Positions 1 through 6,389 are shown, counted from the first letter of the stretch. The stretch: 6,488 nucleotides of DNA from an uncultured Eubacteriales bacterium (GCA_902495025.1 CABUWB010000108.1:1-6488), one strand, 5' to 3'. The notes: generated by a model from the sequence alone, not told the origin. Translations and numbers: made by a program.

Positions 1-1
1 T

Positions 2-1192
2 AACGACATCAGGAAATATAAGTACAATAGCATATATCATTATGCAAGCAGAGAGAATAATAAACACAGTCATTCGGAAAATAACACAATAGATACGCAA
101 ATTAAGGCTTTATCCAATCACTGGCTCAGTGCATTTTTAGGCATAATTAACTTAAAAGCACCTACCTTGTACTCTAGCTTTATAAACTATATATACTACA
201 GTGATGAATGCATAGATGCTTTTAGGCGCACATGTATACAAGACATGACATACTATAAACAAAAATTCACAAAGAGCAATTGCTCTATGTGTATACCACA
301 AAACAGCCTACTATTTGATACATTGTTAAGTTCAATGGCAGTCAATAATGTATCAATCAAACCTGCTAACTTTATGTTTAATTTATCCCATAAATATAGT
401 AGCAACTTATATCACAATATATATAAAACGATGGATGTTTATCAGGCAGAACGGCTGTTTAATTATAGCTTTATATATCAGCTTGCACTTAGCTATATGG
501 ATAAACTCCCCGGAGAAATAAATAAGATTGATAATTATGATTACATAATATTTCTTTTTGAAAAAATGCGCAAACTACAAATACATCTGGGAAAATACAA
601 ACTAGCCAATGCTATAGCACCTATAAAAGAAATAGTAAGCGTAAGTGAGGATTGGTCCAATGAATTTAATGTATCCAATTATCTTCCCCATAAAAATGAG
701 GTTATTGACCAATTGTTATCATATATTAATGAAATACTTTATCCTATTATTGAGGCAACGCTTATTATACTATTGGAGTTTCAGGCTGATGATATAGAAT
801 TGATACTCAATAGATACATTAAAGATGGTTTAATAGCAATTTCTAACTCAGTATCTGAATATATAGAAAATATGTTAGCTTATTTTAAGCCCAACACGAC
901 TATCGAGAGAAAGAATACAAACGTTAATCTCTACCTATTAAATGAAAAACAGAAAAAACTATTCAATAAGCTAAATGAACTTAATGCGGAATATTATAAT
1001 AACTTTGTATATAATGAAAATAAAATCTATATTCAAGCCTCAAACATAGAAAATTTATTTAGCACATTTAAAGATACCACGAATGATAACTTTAATACAC
1101 CACAAATAAAAACACATCTAGACGGTTTTGCAGATTATTTCAGACAAACTTCAGTTATAGATGTAGGAAAACAGGCAGCTATCTGGCTTTAA
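2..1192 (+). CDS. Unrecognised AT-rich protein, 5' end outside the window
   Basis: The frame is open from base 2 to the TAA at 1190-1192, giving 396 residues with no stop, so the gene enters from the left. A TTG at 167 could be read as a start. I reject it because no Shine-Dalgarno sequence precedes it and the 55 codons upstream read as the same kind of protein. I do not recognise the family. The protein is rich in Asn, Ile, Tyr and Lys, looks mostly helical, and has no clear signal peptide. One hydrophobic stretch (around window residues 245-260) looks more like a buried helix than a membrane span. Four cysteines cluster at window residues 70, 78, 94 and 97, the last two as CxxC, so metal binding is possible but unproven. 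Base composition is far lower in G+C than the recombinase gene, suggesting separate acquisition. A terminator follows at once. Cargo, defence or toxin roles are only guesses. Confidence 0.75.
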   Translation, partial: NDIRKYKYNSIYHYASRENNKHSHSENNTIDTQIKALSNHWLSAFLGIINLKAPTLYSSFINYIYYSDECIDAFRRTCIQDMTYYKQKFTKSNCSMCIPQNSLLFDTLLSSMAVNNVSIKPANFMFNLSHKYSSNLYHNIYKTMDVYQAERLFNYSFIYQLALSYMDKLPGEINKIDNYDYIIFLFEKMRKLQIHLGKYKLANAIAPIKEIVSVSEDWSNEFNVSNYLPHKNEVIDQLLSYINEILYPIIEATLIILLEFQADDIELILNRYIKDGLIAISNSVSEYIENMLAYFKPNTTIERKNTNVNLYLLNEKQKKLFNKLNELNAEYYNNFVYNENKIYIQASNIENLFSTFKDTTNDNFNTPQIKTHLDGFADYFRQTSVIDVGKQAAIWL

Positions 1193-1210
1193 TACTATAA
1201 GTTAAAACTT

Positions 1211-1252
1211 TAGGCTTCACTTTTTTGAATTTATCCAAAAAAGCGAAGCCTA
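1211..1252 (+). terminator. Intrinsic terminator after the AT-rich gene
   Basis: The arms at 1211-1226 and 1237-1252 can pair over 16 positions with a single A/C mismatch, around a 10-base loop. The outer part is TAGGCTTC against GAAGCCTA and the inner part is six T against six A. A U-rich stretch follows (ATTTTATGTCTTTTTT). Read on the minus strand, the mismatch becomes a G-U wobble, so the hairpin could also stop leftward transcription. It separates the AT-rich gene from the ATPase operon. Confidence 0.8.
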
Positions 1253-1348
1253 ATTTTATGTCTTTTTTAAGGATAAATGCCATCAAATCCATCTAGCTTT
1301 CTCAAAAAATTCATTATAAAATCAAGTAGATATCACAAGGAAGCCCAT

Positions 1349-1378
1349 TTGCTTCTGGTGCGCACACAAACATAAAAT
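1349..1378 (+). promoter_or_regulatory. Possible promoter of the ATPase operon
   Basis: TTGCTT (1349-1354) and TAAAAT (1373-1378) are spaced 18 bases apart, and TAAAAT differs from the -10 consensus at one position. The -35 match is only 3 of 6. A small inverted repeat, GAAGC (1340-1344) with GCTTC (1351-1355) and a 6-base gap, overlaps the -35 and could be an operator, but it is short enough to be chance. The rest of 1253-1348 shows nothing I can name. Confidence 0.35.
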
Positions 1379-1402
1379 ATATAAAATAAGGAGGAATAAT
1401 CA

Positions 1403-3013
1403 ATGTCAACCATATTAAATCACGAGATAGCAGAATATGTGAAAAAATTTCCGGAACAGACGCTGCTGGTGCCAGTAGAGGAAATTGTTTCAATTGGTTC
1501 AGGAGATGTAATTAAGCATTTCATGCGCATAGCAATTGTCAAAAACAGCAAAGTCAATGCGTGTAAAATTCTCCCTGCAGGTGATGCTCTATCTAAAAAG
1601 AAAATTACGGCGGCCTTTGGCGAAAAGCTCACCAATGGAATGTTGGAGACAGACAGCACAACCGAATTACATTACAAGTTCATGCTCAAACTTACTGCCA
1701 CAAAATCATTTTACGAAAATGATGGGTGGACCAAGGACGGGGATGGTTTCGTTCTCTGCAACCAATTGATCAAGCGAGAAGAAATAGTGCCTGTTCAAAG
1801 GACAAAATTAATTCCCTCAATAGAAATTTTATCGAAAGGTGTAACCCTGAATTTTATGGCTGATTTGAGTGCCAACCTTTTTTCAGAAAAATATTTGGGG
1901 CAAATTTGCCTTTTGCATAATGCCATGTCAATACTGTCCCATAAACTTCCGCAAAGCAGTGAGAGTTATTCATCCTTACTCTGCCTGATTGGACCGAGTG
2001 GTTGCAGGAAAACAAGCGTCGCAAACGCTTTTTTTAATCCTCTTGGATTCTCCTCACATCAATCAAGTTTTGAGGATACTAGAGCGTCAGTGGAAGACGC
2101 CTTCAGCAAATGCAAGGATTCAACCTTAATTGTTGATGACTTATGCCGTGACAACCGACACCAAACCGAAATACTGGAGCGGCTCTTAAGGCTTGCAGGC
2201 GATAAGACCACCGGAGCAAAAAAAATCGGCAAAAACAAGGAGATTTCGGAGGCCGTACACAACGCTTCAGCGGTGGTCACAGGTGAATTCGTACCAAAAC
2301 TTCAAAATTCTTCACTCGCTAGGGTGCTTATTCTTGAGCTGGATTGTAACTCGGTAAATCTTGCGAAATTATCCGAACTGCAGAAAAATCCCGGCGTGCT
2401 GATAAATTTTCAAATTATTTTAATACAGCATGTTCTAAGCCACCCAGACCGTACTGATAAACTGTTTGAGAATTTTAAGCACATACGAAATGAACTTCTT
2501 GAAAATGGCAATTTATGGCACCCGCGTTGTGCCGCAACCATTGCATGGCTCACTGCTGCCACCCTGTTTATTTCGGAAATATTGCCCTTACCTCTAAGCA
2601 CATCAGAAATCCTTAATGAGGTTACCAATTTGTGCCAGTCTGCTTACAACAACTACGGTGAGCCTGACGAAGTTAGTATTTACCTTACCCTGCTGATGGA
2701 AATGATTGAAACAGGCGAGTTGCCTTTGTCACATCAGCTTGAACAAGCCTACACGATTGCAAAGGCTGACAATTGTATCACGTTTGCAAACAAGCCTGTA
2801 TTCAATCGTGTTAAAAAAAAGGCAGACGAAAATGGATATAAGCTTAATATTTCATTACGTAAGCTACTTAAAGAACTTGAACAAAAACAACTTCTAGTGC
2901 CTTTTTGCAACGGAGAACACCATACTATTTCCCGCAGATATTCTGATGGAGGACAACGCAGAGTAATTCGCCTGAACTACACTGCAATGAAAAAATACAC
3001 TAAGGAGGACTGA
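1403..3013 (+). CDS. P-loop ATPase, possible DUF927/helicase-type element protein
   Basis: The ATG is set by AAGGAGG at 1388-1394, eight bases upstream. The 536-residue protein has three visible parts. Residues 1-150 are an N-terminal region with a GWxxDGDGFVL stretch (108-118) that recalls the domain before the ATPase in DUF927-type proteins. Residues 190-345 are an ATPase core with a P-loop at 197-204 (GPSGCRKT), a Walker B at 240-247 (STLIVDDL), a sensor-like VVTGE (291-295) and a candidate arginine finger R307 in SSLAR. The C-terminal 470-536 looks like a winged helix ending in basic residues. The P-loop is irregular: the Gly that normally precedes the catalytic Lys is Arg202. ATPases of this kind often sit beside integrases as replication or helicase proteins of mobile elements, so that role is inferred from context and weak resemblance. 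It is probably cytoplasmic. The next gene starts two bases after its stop and is surely co-transcribed. Confidence 0.82.
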   Translation: MSTILNHEIAEYVKKFPEQTLLVPVEEIVSIGSGDVIKHFMRIAIVKNSKVNACKILPAGDALSKKKITAAFGEKLTNGMLETDSTTELHYKFMLKLTATKSFYENDGWTKDGDGFVLCNQLIKREEIVPVQRTKLIPSIEILSKGVTLNFMADLSANLFSEKYLGQICLLHNAMSILSHKLPQSSESYSSLLCLIGPSGCRKTSVANAFFNPLGFSSHQSSFEDTRASVEDAFSKCKDSTLIVDDLCRDNRHQTEILERLLRLAGDKTTGAKKIGKNKEISEAVHNASAVVTGEFVPKLQNSSLARVLILELDCNSVNLAKLSELQKNPGVLINFQIILIQHVLSHPDRTDKLFENFKHIRNELLENGNLWHPRCAATIAWLTAATLFISEILPLPLSTSEILNEVTNLCQSAYNNYGEPDEVSIYLTLLMEMIETGELPLSHQLEQAYTIAKADNCITFANKPVFNRVKKKADENGYKLNISLRKLLKELEQKQLLVPFCNGEHHTISRRYSDGGQRRVIRLNYTAMKKYTKED

Positions 3014-3015
3014 AA

Positions 3016-3762
3016 ATGAAAAAGTTAAATACAAAATTTGCAAGCTACATTAGAAACAAAGAAAACGAAAATATTTTTAATGCCATAGCCACTTGTAACA
3101 CTAATGTCAAAATACGTAATAGGATGATGGCGGCTTTCATAAACGAGCACGCTGATGATGATAAAAAAATACGTGCCTGTCTTTTAGCGTCAGCTTGCTA
3201 TGGCAGTGAATTTTTCCTGGATTATGCCAGGAACATCATACAATCGAATCCATTTGCGTTGGAGGATGACTTTTCAAAATTCCTTACGGACAATAAACAG
3301 GACGTTTTTATTTTTAATACAGAGAGCCTGTGGTTGAATTTTGGTGATCTTATGCAGAGATTCTGGGCATGTGGCACAAAAGATGTCGAGAAATATATAC
3401 CCGGCATTTATAGTAATTTAAACATTACATATAGCACACCCATCACACAAAGGCTGCTTGCACAATGCAGTAAGGTTTATTGTTTTTCACGGAGCGAAGC
3501 CTTGTCCCTTTTTTATACTATATCGGAATTAGAGGACGAGGTTAAAATTAAAGGTAGCATTTACGACAGAGGACTTTGGTTATACCTCTGTGCTATTTTT
3601 ACTCGCAGTTTTTTCAGAAAGCGGATCAATCGATTTGAACTGCTTCCCTATGATAATTCCGGTGAGCTTATGGAAAAAAGTGCAAGGCTTGGCTTTCCAT
3701 ACGCTAATATAGCTTTGTCCTATGGCCCCTTTTGCAAGTGTGCACACAGGACAAATCTTTAA
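3016..3762 (+). CDS. Unrecognised protein with a partial Sel1-like C-terminus
   Basis: AAGGAGG at 3002-3008 lies inside the end of the ATPase gene, seven bases before this ATG. The two genes form one operon and are probably translationally coupled. I do not recognise the 248-residue protein as a whole. It appears helical and soluble, with several Cys and many aromatic residues. Residues 217-236 (ELMEKSARLGFPYANIALSY) resemble the first helix and turn of a Sel1/TPR-like repeat, whose pattern is AA-x-LG-x-x-x-A-x-x-x-L. The protein ends 12 residues later in a Cys-rich tail that does not complete a repeat. This suggests either a natural cap or 3' truncation by a frameshift or deletion. A helical-repeat adaptor that partners the ATPase is a reasonable guess from gene order alone. 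Confidence 0.7.
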   Translation: MKKLNTKFASYIRNKENENIFNAIATCNTNVKIRNRMMAAFINEHADDDKKIRACLLASACYGSEFFLDYARNIIQSNPFALEDDFSKFLTDNKQDVFIFNTESLWLNFGDLMQRFWACGTKDVEKYIPGIYSNLNITYSTPITQRLLAQCSKVYCFSRSEALSLFYTISELEDEVKIKGSIYDRGLWLYLCAIFTRSFFRKRINRFELLPYDNSGELMEKSARLGFPYANIALSYGPFCKCAHRTNL

Positions 3763-3954
3763 ACCTACACAAATAAATAATTCGCGGATTATGTGCAGTT
3801 GCAATCGTCAATCATGCTGAAACAGGCACTTTTTGACCTGCAGACCATTAATTTATCCGCAGTTAAGATGCATATAAATCTGCATTATTCAGAAAGGTTT
3901 TAATTTTTAAAAATATATTATAAAAATGGAGCCAAGTAAGAGGAGGATAATAAT
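3763..3954. other. Gene-free gap before the excisionase gene
   Basis: This stretch of 192 bases has no convincing gene. The last third is very AT-rich and includes a 12-base palindrome ATTTTTAAAAAT (3903-3914). TATAAA at 3919-3924 could be a -10 element, but no good -35 lies 16-18 bases upstream. ATGCA and TGCAT near 3869-3885 could form a weak 5-bp stem. The region probably holds the promoter for the recombination genes and may hold eroded 3' sequence of the preceding gene, but neither is proven. Confidence 0.4.
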
Positions 3955-4242
3955 ATGAAAAAAACGTTAATGAACAATATCACTAAAACGCACGAGCGCT
4001 GCAAGGAGGAGGGAATTGGAATATCCTTAAGTCATCTGCGCTACATCGTAAAATCGGGTAAGATTCCCACCTGCCGAGTAGGAAACAAGTATCTTATCAA
4101 TTGGAACCTGCTCATGGCTTACCTGAACACCGGAGATACGTGCGAGCCCGAGCCCAACTTACCAAGTACAGAGCCAGCAAAAAATCCGGTAAGCGTGAGT
4201 ACAGACAACCTCAGCATACATAGGATACGTACCATAAGGTAA
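3955..4242 (+). CDS. xis: Excisionase-like DNA-binding protein
   Basis: AGGAGG at 3941-3946 lies eight bases before the ATG. The 95-residue protein has a small winged-helix (MerR/excisionase-type) domain at about residues 18-58. Its recognition helix is in SLSHLRYIVKSGKIP (24-38), its wing is RVGNKYLI (41-48), and a closing helix NLLMAYL follows. Such proteins bind and bend the attachment-site DNA and steer the partner recombinase toward excision. The position directly before the integrase gene fits that role. The tail from residue 59 to 95 is rich in Pro, Ser, Thr and Glu, looks disordered, and is longer than in most excisionases (about 60-70 residues). It could also act as a transcriptional regulator of the module. 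A hairpin terminator separates it from the integrase gene. Confidence 0.82.
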   Translation: MKKTLMNNITKTHERCKEEGIGISLSHLRYIVKSGKIPTCRVGNKYLINWNLLMAYLNTGDTCEPEPNLPSTEPAKNPVSVSTDNLSIHRIRTIR

Positions 4243-4249
4243 AAGAATC

Positions 4250-4283
4250 AGCCGAGGTGCCACATGTACCTCGGCTTTATTTA
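4250..4283 (+). terminator. Hairpin terminator or attenuator between xis and int
   Basis: AGCCGAGGT (4250-4258) pairs perfectly with ACCTCGGCT (4268-4276) around a 9-base loop, and TTATTTA follows. The stem is GC-rich and begins eight bases after the xis stop. The U-run is short and interrupted, so some read-through into int is likely. The int ribosome site (AAAGGAG, 4287-4293) begins 11 bases beyond the stem. Confidence 0.75.
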
Positions 4284-4300
4284 GGGAAAGGAGAATTAAA

Positions 4301-5752
4301 ATGGCAACCGTCAAGAAACATATTGCAAAAAATGGCAAAGTGTCATATTATCTGCGAGCCTATGACGGCTACGACCGTTTCGGCAGGCAGATAGAACACA
4401 GAATGACATGGACACCAAAGCCGGGAATGTCAGAAAAAGCCATACAAAAGGAGCTGGAGCGTCAAAAGGTTTTGTTTGAGGAAAAAATCCGCACACACAA
4501 TCTTTTTGACTCTAACACAACCTTTGAGGAATACTCTCTGACCTGGCTGCAAAACAACCGTCCACCGCAGCTTGCGCCCAAAACCTATGAGCGGTATGCC
4601 GAGCTGCTGAATATTATCAACATAGCGATAGGCGGTATCAAGCTTGTTGACCTGCAGTCGCAGCACCTACAGGCATTTTACGCCAACCTACGTGAGGAGG
4701 GTACCAACAACAGGGACAACTATGCCATTTCACTTGGCTTTGATGATGTGCTTGTTAAAAACCCATTGACTAAAACCGAGCTTGCCCGCAAGGCAGACAT
4801 TTCACCGGGTACCTTGCGTAAAATATCCCAAAAGGACGCCCACACCAAAATCTCAACGGCAAGCAAAGTAGCCGCCGCCTTAAGCCTGCCTGTGGAAAAG
4901 CTGTTTATAATTCATTACAGCCAGCGCAGCTTTTCGGATAAAACCATACTTAGCCACCACAGGCTGATAAGCTGTATTCTGCGGCAAGCGACCATGGACC
5001 GCATTATCCCTTACAACATTGCAACAAGGGATTACATACGTGCGCCCAAGGTAACACGCAGGGAGTCGGCATTTCTTAACGACAAAGAGGCAGAGCTGAT
5101 TTTGTCAAAGCTGAAAAACGAGCCGATTAAATGGCGTACAGCAATGGAGCTGCTTATATACTCGGGCATGCGGCGTGGCGAGCTGATGGGACTTGAATGG
5201 AATGATGTTGATTTTGAGAACAAGGTTATACATATTTACCGCACAAGCCAGTATATATCAGGGCTCGGAATTATAACCAAGGATACTAAAAACGCAACCT
5301 CGGAGCGTACCATACGTCTGCCCGATGCCGCCTTTGAAACCCTTAGTGAATACCGCAGCCACTGGCTTTATATGCAGACGGCAATGGGTGATTTATGGCA
5401 GCACAAAATCACCATTACCCATATTGACGGTAAAAAGGAGGTAGTGGACAACGACCGCCTTTTCATCAAGGACGACAGTACCCCTATGCACCCAGACAGC
5501 ATTACAGCCTGGACATACGACTTTATTAAAAAGTACGACCTGCCAAAGTTCAGTCCGCATAGCCTGCGCCACACCAACGCATCACTGCTGATAGCAAACG
5601 GTGTAAATATACCTACGGTTTCAAAGCGTTTAGGTCATGCCAACGTAAGTACAACCACAAAGATATATTCCCACGCAATTCAATCTGCCGACGAAAAGGC
5701 TGCCGACATACTGGCAGAAAAGCTAAATCCACTTAAAAATAATGAAAATTAA
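4301..5752 (+). CDS. int: Tyrosine recombinase (integrase) with an inserted Cro/C1-type HTH domain
   Basis: AAAGGAG at 4287-4293 places the ATG seven bases downstream. The protein cuts and rejoins the element and chromosomal attachment sites through a covalent 3'-phosphotyrosine. Residues 1-65 match the arm-site-binding domain seen at the N-terminus of Tn916-type integrases. Residues 73-135 and 208-250 form the helical core-binding domain. Residues about 145-205 interrupt it with a Cro/C1-like helix-turn-helix (LTKTELARKADISPGTLRKI, 156-175, then TASKVAAALSLPVEKLF). The catalytic domain from about 255 is complete: R291 (SGMRRGEL), K330 (TKNATSERTI), H420 and R423 (HSLRH), H446 (LGHAN) and Y456 (KIYSHA). 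At 483 residues it is longer than the usual 380-410, and the insert accounts for the difference. It appears intact and active. It ends at a strong terminator, and the likely arm sites and target lie just downstream. Confidence 0.96.
   Translation: MATVKKHIAKNGKVSYYLRAYDGYDRFGRQIEHRMTWTPKPGMSEKAIQKELERQKVLFEEKIRTHNLFDSNTTFEEYSLTWLQNNRPPQLAPKTYERYAELLNIINIAIGGIKLVDLQSQHLQAFYANLREEGTNNRDNYAISLGFDDVLVKNPLTKTELARKADISPGTLRKISQKDAHTKISTASKVAAALSLPVEKLFIIHYSQRSFSDKTILSHHRLISCILRQATMDRIIPYNIATRDYIRAPKVTRRESAFLNDKEAELILSKLKNEPIKWRTAMELLIYSGMRRGELMGLEWNDVDFENKVIHIYRTSQYISGLGIITKDTKNATSERTIRLPDAAFETLSEYRSHWLYMQTAMGDLWQHKITITHIDGKKEVVDNDRLFIKDDSTPMHPDSITAWTYDFIKKYDLPKFSPHSLRHTNASLLIANGVNIPTVSKRLGHANVSTTTKIYSHAIQSADEKAADILAEKLNPLKNNEN
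4733..4915 (+). other. HTH domain insert within the integrase
   Basis: These codons encode integrase residues 145-205. They read as a self-contained Cro/C1-type helix-turn-helix: helix TKTELARKA, turn DISPG, recognition helix TLRKISQ, then helices around TASKVAAALS and VEKLF. They sit between two helices of the core-binding domain, with open frame and similar composition on both sides, so this is a domain insertion and not a gene boundary. I have seen comparable inserts in other Clostridia integrases, but their role is unclear to me. Confidence 0.8.
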
Positions 5753-5768
5753 ATTTACAATGAACAAC

Positions 5769-5820
5769 AAAAAAATATCCTTTGCCCCGACAATAAGCCT
5801 TGGCAAAGGATATTTTTTTT
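5769..5820. terminator. Perfect 18-bp bidirectional terminator after int
   Basis: The arms 5769-5786 and 5802-5819 are exact reverse complements (core ATATCCTTTGCC with seven A outside, and seven T on the other arm) around a 15-base loop. The flanking A-run and T-run make it a terminator on either strand. It would stop int transcription and also stop leftward read-through from the rRNA/tRNA operon. Confidence 0.88.
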
Positions 5821-5859
5821 GGCTTTTTATGGGATATTCAACCGCTGGCGTCCATATCC

Positions 5860-5906
5860 AACGGCAATATAACGGCAATGGCGGATATATCGGAAATTAA
5901 CGGCAA
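5860..5906 (+). repeat. Three direct copies of AACGGCAA, candidate integrase arm sites
   Basis: AACGGCAA occurs at 5860-5867, 5871-5878 and 5899-5906, and the first two copies extend to AACGGCAAT. The first two start 11 bases apart, about one helical turn, and the third starts 28 bases later. ATATCC (5854-5859) and GGATAT (5883-5888) form an inverted pair around the first two. Short direct repeats just beyond an integrase gene, between it and a tRNA target, are typical arm-type sites bound by the recombinase N-terminal domain. That identity is inferred from position and spacing. Confidence 0.55.
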
Positions 5907-5911
5907 AAGAA

Positions 5912-5944
5912 AAAGTCCCGTAATCGGCTTGATTACAGGACTTT
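5912..5944 (-). terminator. Terminator of the rRNA/tRNA operon
   Basis: Read on the minus strand, AAAGTCCTGTAATC pairs with GATTACGGGACTTT (one U-G wobble) around a 5-base loop, and TTCTTTT follows. It starts five bases after the tRNA-fMet gene. It faces the int terminator, so the two convergent units are insulated from each other. Confidence 0.85.
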
Positions 5945-5949
5945 GAGAG

Positions 5950-6023
<74 letters not shown>

Positions 6024-6033
6024 ACATTACTGA

Positions 6034-6045
6034 CGGCAATTGCCG
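6034..6045. repeat. 12-bp perfect palindrome CGGCAATTGCCG between tRNA genes
   Basis: The palindrome lies in the short spacer between tRNA-fMet and tRNA-Tyr. Its half CGGCAA is the core of the three repeats at 5860-5906. It may be a processing hairpin, a further recombinase-related site, or chance. Confidence 0.5.
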
Positions 6046-6064
6046 CAAGCTATTTAATTATAAG

Positions 6065-6149
6065 TGGTGGGCGGGGAAGGATTCGAACCTTCGAAAGCTG
6101 AGCTAACAGATTTACAGTCTGCCCCCTTTGGCCACTCGGGAACCCGCCC
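6065..6149 (-). tRNA. tRNA-Tyr (GTA)
   Basis: This is a class II tRNA of 85 bases including an encoded CCA. The acceptor is GGGCGGG with CCCGCCC and discriminator A. The anticodon loop is CTGTAAA with anticodon GTA, and a long variable arm follows, as expected for bacterial tRNA-Tyr. The T-arm is GAAGG, TTCGAAT, CCTTC. Confidence 0.96.
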
Positions 6150-6159
6150 ATATTATAAA

Positions 6160-6232
6160 AGCCGATGAACGGACTCGAACCGTTAACCTGCTGATTACAA
6201 GTCAGCTGCTCTGCCAATTGAGCCACATCGGC
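6160..6232 (-). tRNA. tRNA-Thr (TGT)
   Basis: The cloverleaf is 73 bases with acceptor GCCGATG and CATCGGC and discriminator U73. The anticodon stem-loop is GCTGA, CTTGTAA, TCAGC, giving anticodon TGT. The T-arm is AACGG, TTCGAGT, CCGTT. No CCA is encoded, as TTTTAT follows. Confidence 0.95.
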
Positions 6233-6237
6233 ATATT

Positions 6238-6264
6238 GACTTTAGCGCATTTAGCGTTAAAGTC
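6238..6264. repeat. Inverted repeat between 5S rRNA and tRNA-Thr
   Basis: GACTTTAGCGC (6238-6248) and GCGTTAAAGTC (6254-6264) pair with one wobble or mismatch around ATTTA. On the transcribed minus strand no T-run follows and tRNA genes continue. It is therefore more likely an RNA-processing stem than a terminator. Confidence 0.6.
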
Positions 6265-6273
6265 TTAATTGAA

Positions 6274-6389
6274 TCCGGCGTCCACTTACTATCCCGGGCA
6301 GGCACCCACCAAGTATCATCAGCCGTTTAGGTCTTAACCGTCGTGTTCGGTATGGGAACGGGTGTTTCCCCTAAACGCATCGACACCGA
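6274..6389 (-). rRNA. rrf: 5S ribosomal RNA
   Basis: The minus strand shows the conserved 5S core: CCCGTTCCCATACCGAACACG near the middle, and GGTGGGTGCCTGCCCGGGA and GTAAGTGGACGCCGGA toward the 3' end. Helix I forms between CGGTGTC at the 5' end and GACGCCG at the 3' end. The length is about 116 bases; each end may be off by one or two. It is followed by tRNA-Thr, tRNA-Tyr and tRNA-fMet in the same direction, so they share a transcript. Confidence 0.95.

Larger units (their letters stand above)
1..5911. mobile_element. Right-hand part of an integrated mobile element
   Basis: An excisionase-like gene and a complete tyrosine recombinase gene lie side by side. They end about 200 bases from the 3' end of a tRNA gene, which is the usual layout of an integrative element. 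A P-loop ATPase operon precedes them. Composition differs from block to block: 15 of 60 bases are G or C at 361-420, against 32 of 60 at 5041-5100. This suggests a mosaic. The right limit is placed just before the tRNA-operon terminator at 5912, by inference. The left limit is outside the window, or possibly in the 1193-1402 gap if the AT-rich gene is not part of the element. No conjugation, capsid or relaxase gene is visible, so I cannot say whether it is an ICE, a prophage or satellite remnant, or a mobilisable island. Confidence 0.6.

Noticed and set aside
167..169. TTG as the start of the AT-rich gene
   Set aside because: No Shine-Dalgarno sequence precedes it, and the same frame is open without a stop back to base 2, so it is an internal Leu codon of a gene entering from the left.
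1193..1402. Left attachment site of a small element ending here
   Set aside because: I found no copy of the tRNA-fMet 3' end, the operon terminator or the AACGGCAA repeats in this gap.
1420..1659. Antisense and overlapping open frames across the ATPase and integrase genes (for example 1420-1659, 2059-2280, 5032-5223)
   Set aside because: They lie opposite or out of frame within well-supported genes, lack ribosome sites, and their translations look like shadow sequence.
3722..3820. Short open frame starting with ATG across the end of the second operon gene
   Set aside because: It has no ribosome site and no recognisable protein features. It was kept only as a hint of a possible frameshift.
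3885..3924. Promoter with TTATTC and an AT-rich -10 before the excisionase gene
   Set aside because: The spacing and -35 match are too poor. The AT-rich run would give a -10-like word almost anywhere.
5860..5906. CRISPR array
   Set aside because: The repeats are only 8-9 bases long, the spacing is irregular (11 and 28 bases), and no cas gene is present. Recombinase arm sites fit better.
6238..6264. Terminator between 5S rRNA and tRNA-Thr
   Set aside because: No U-run follows on the transcribed strand and the tRNA genes continue directly downstream.
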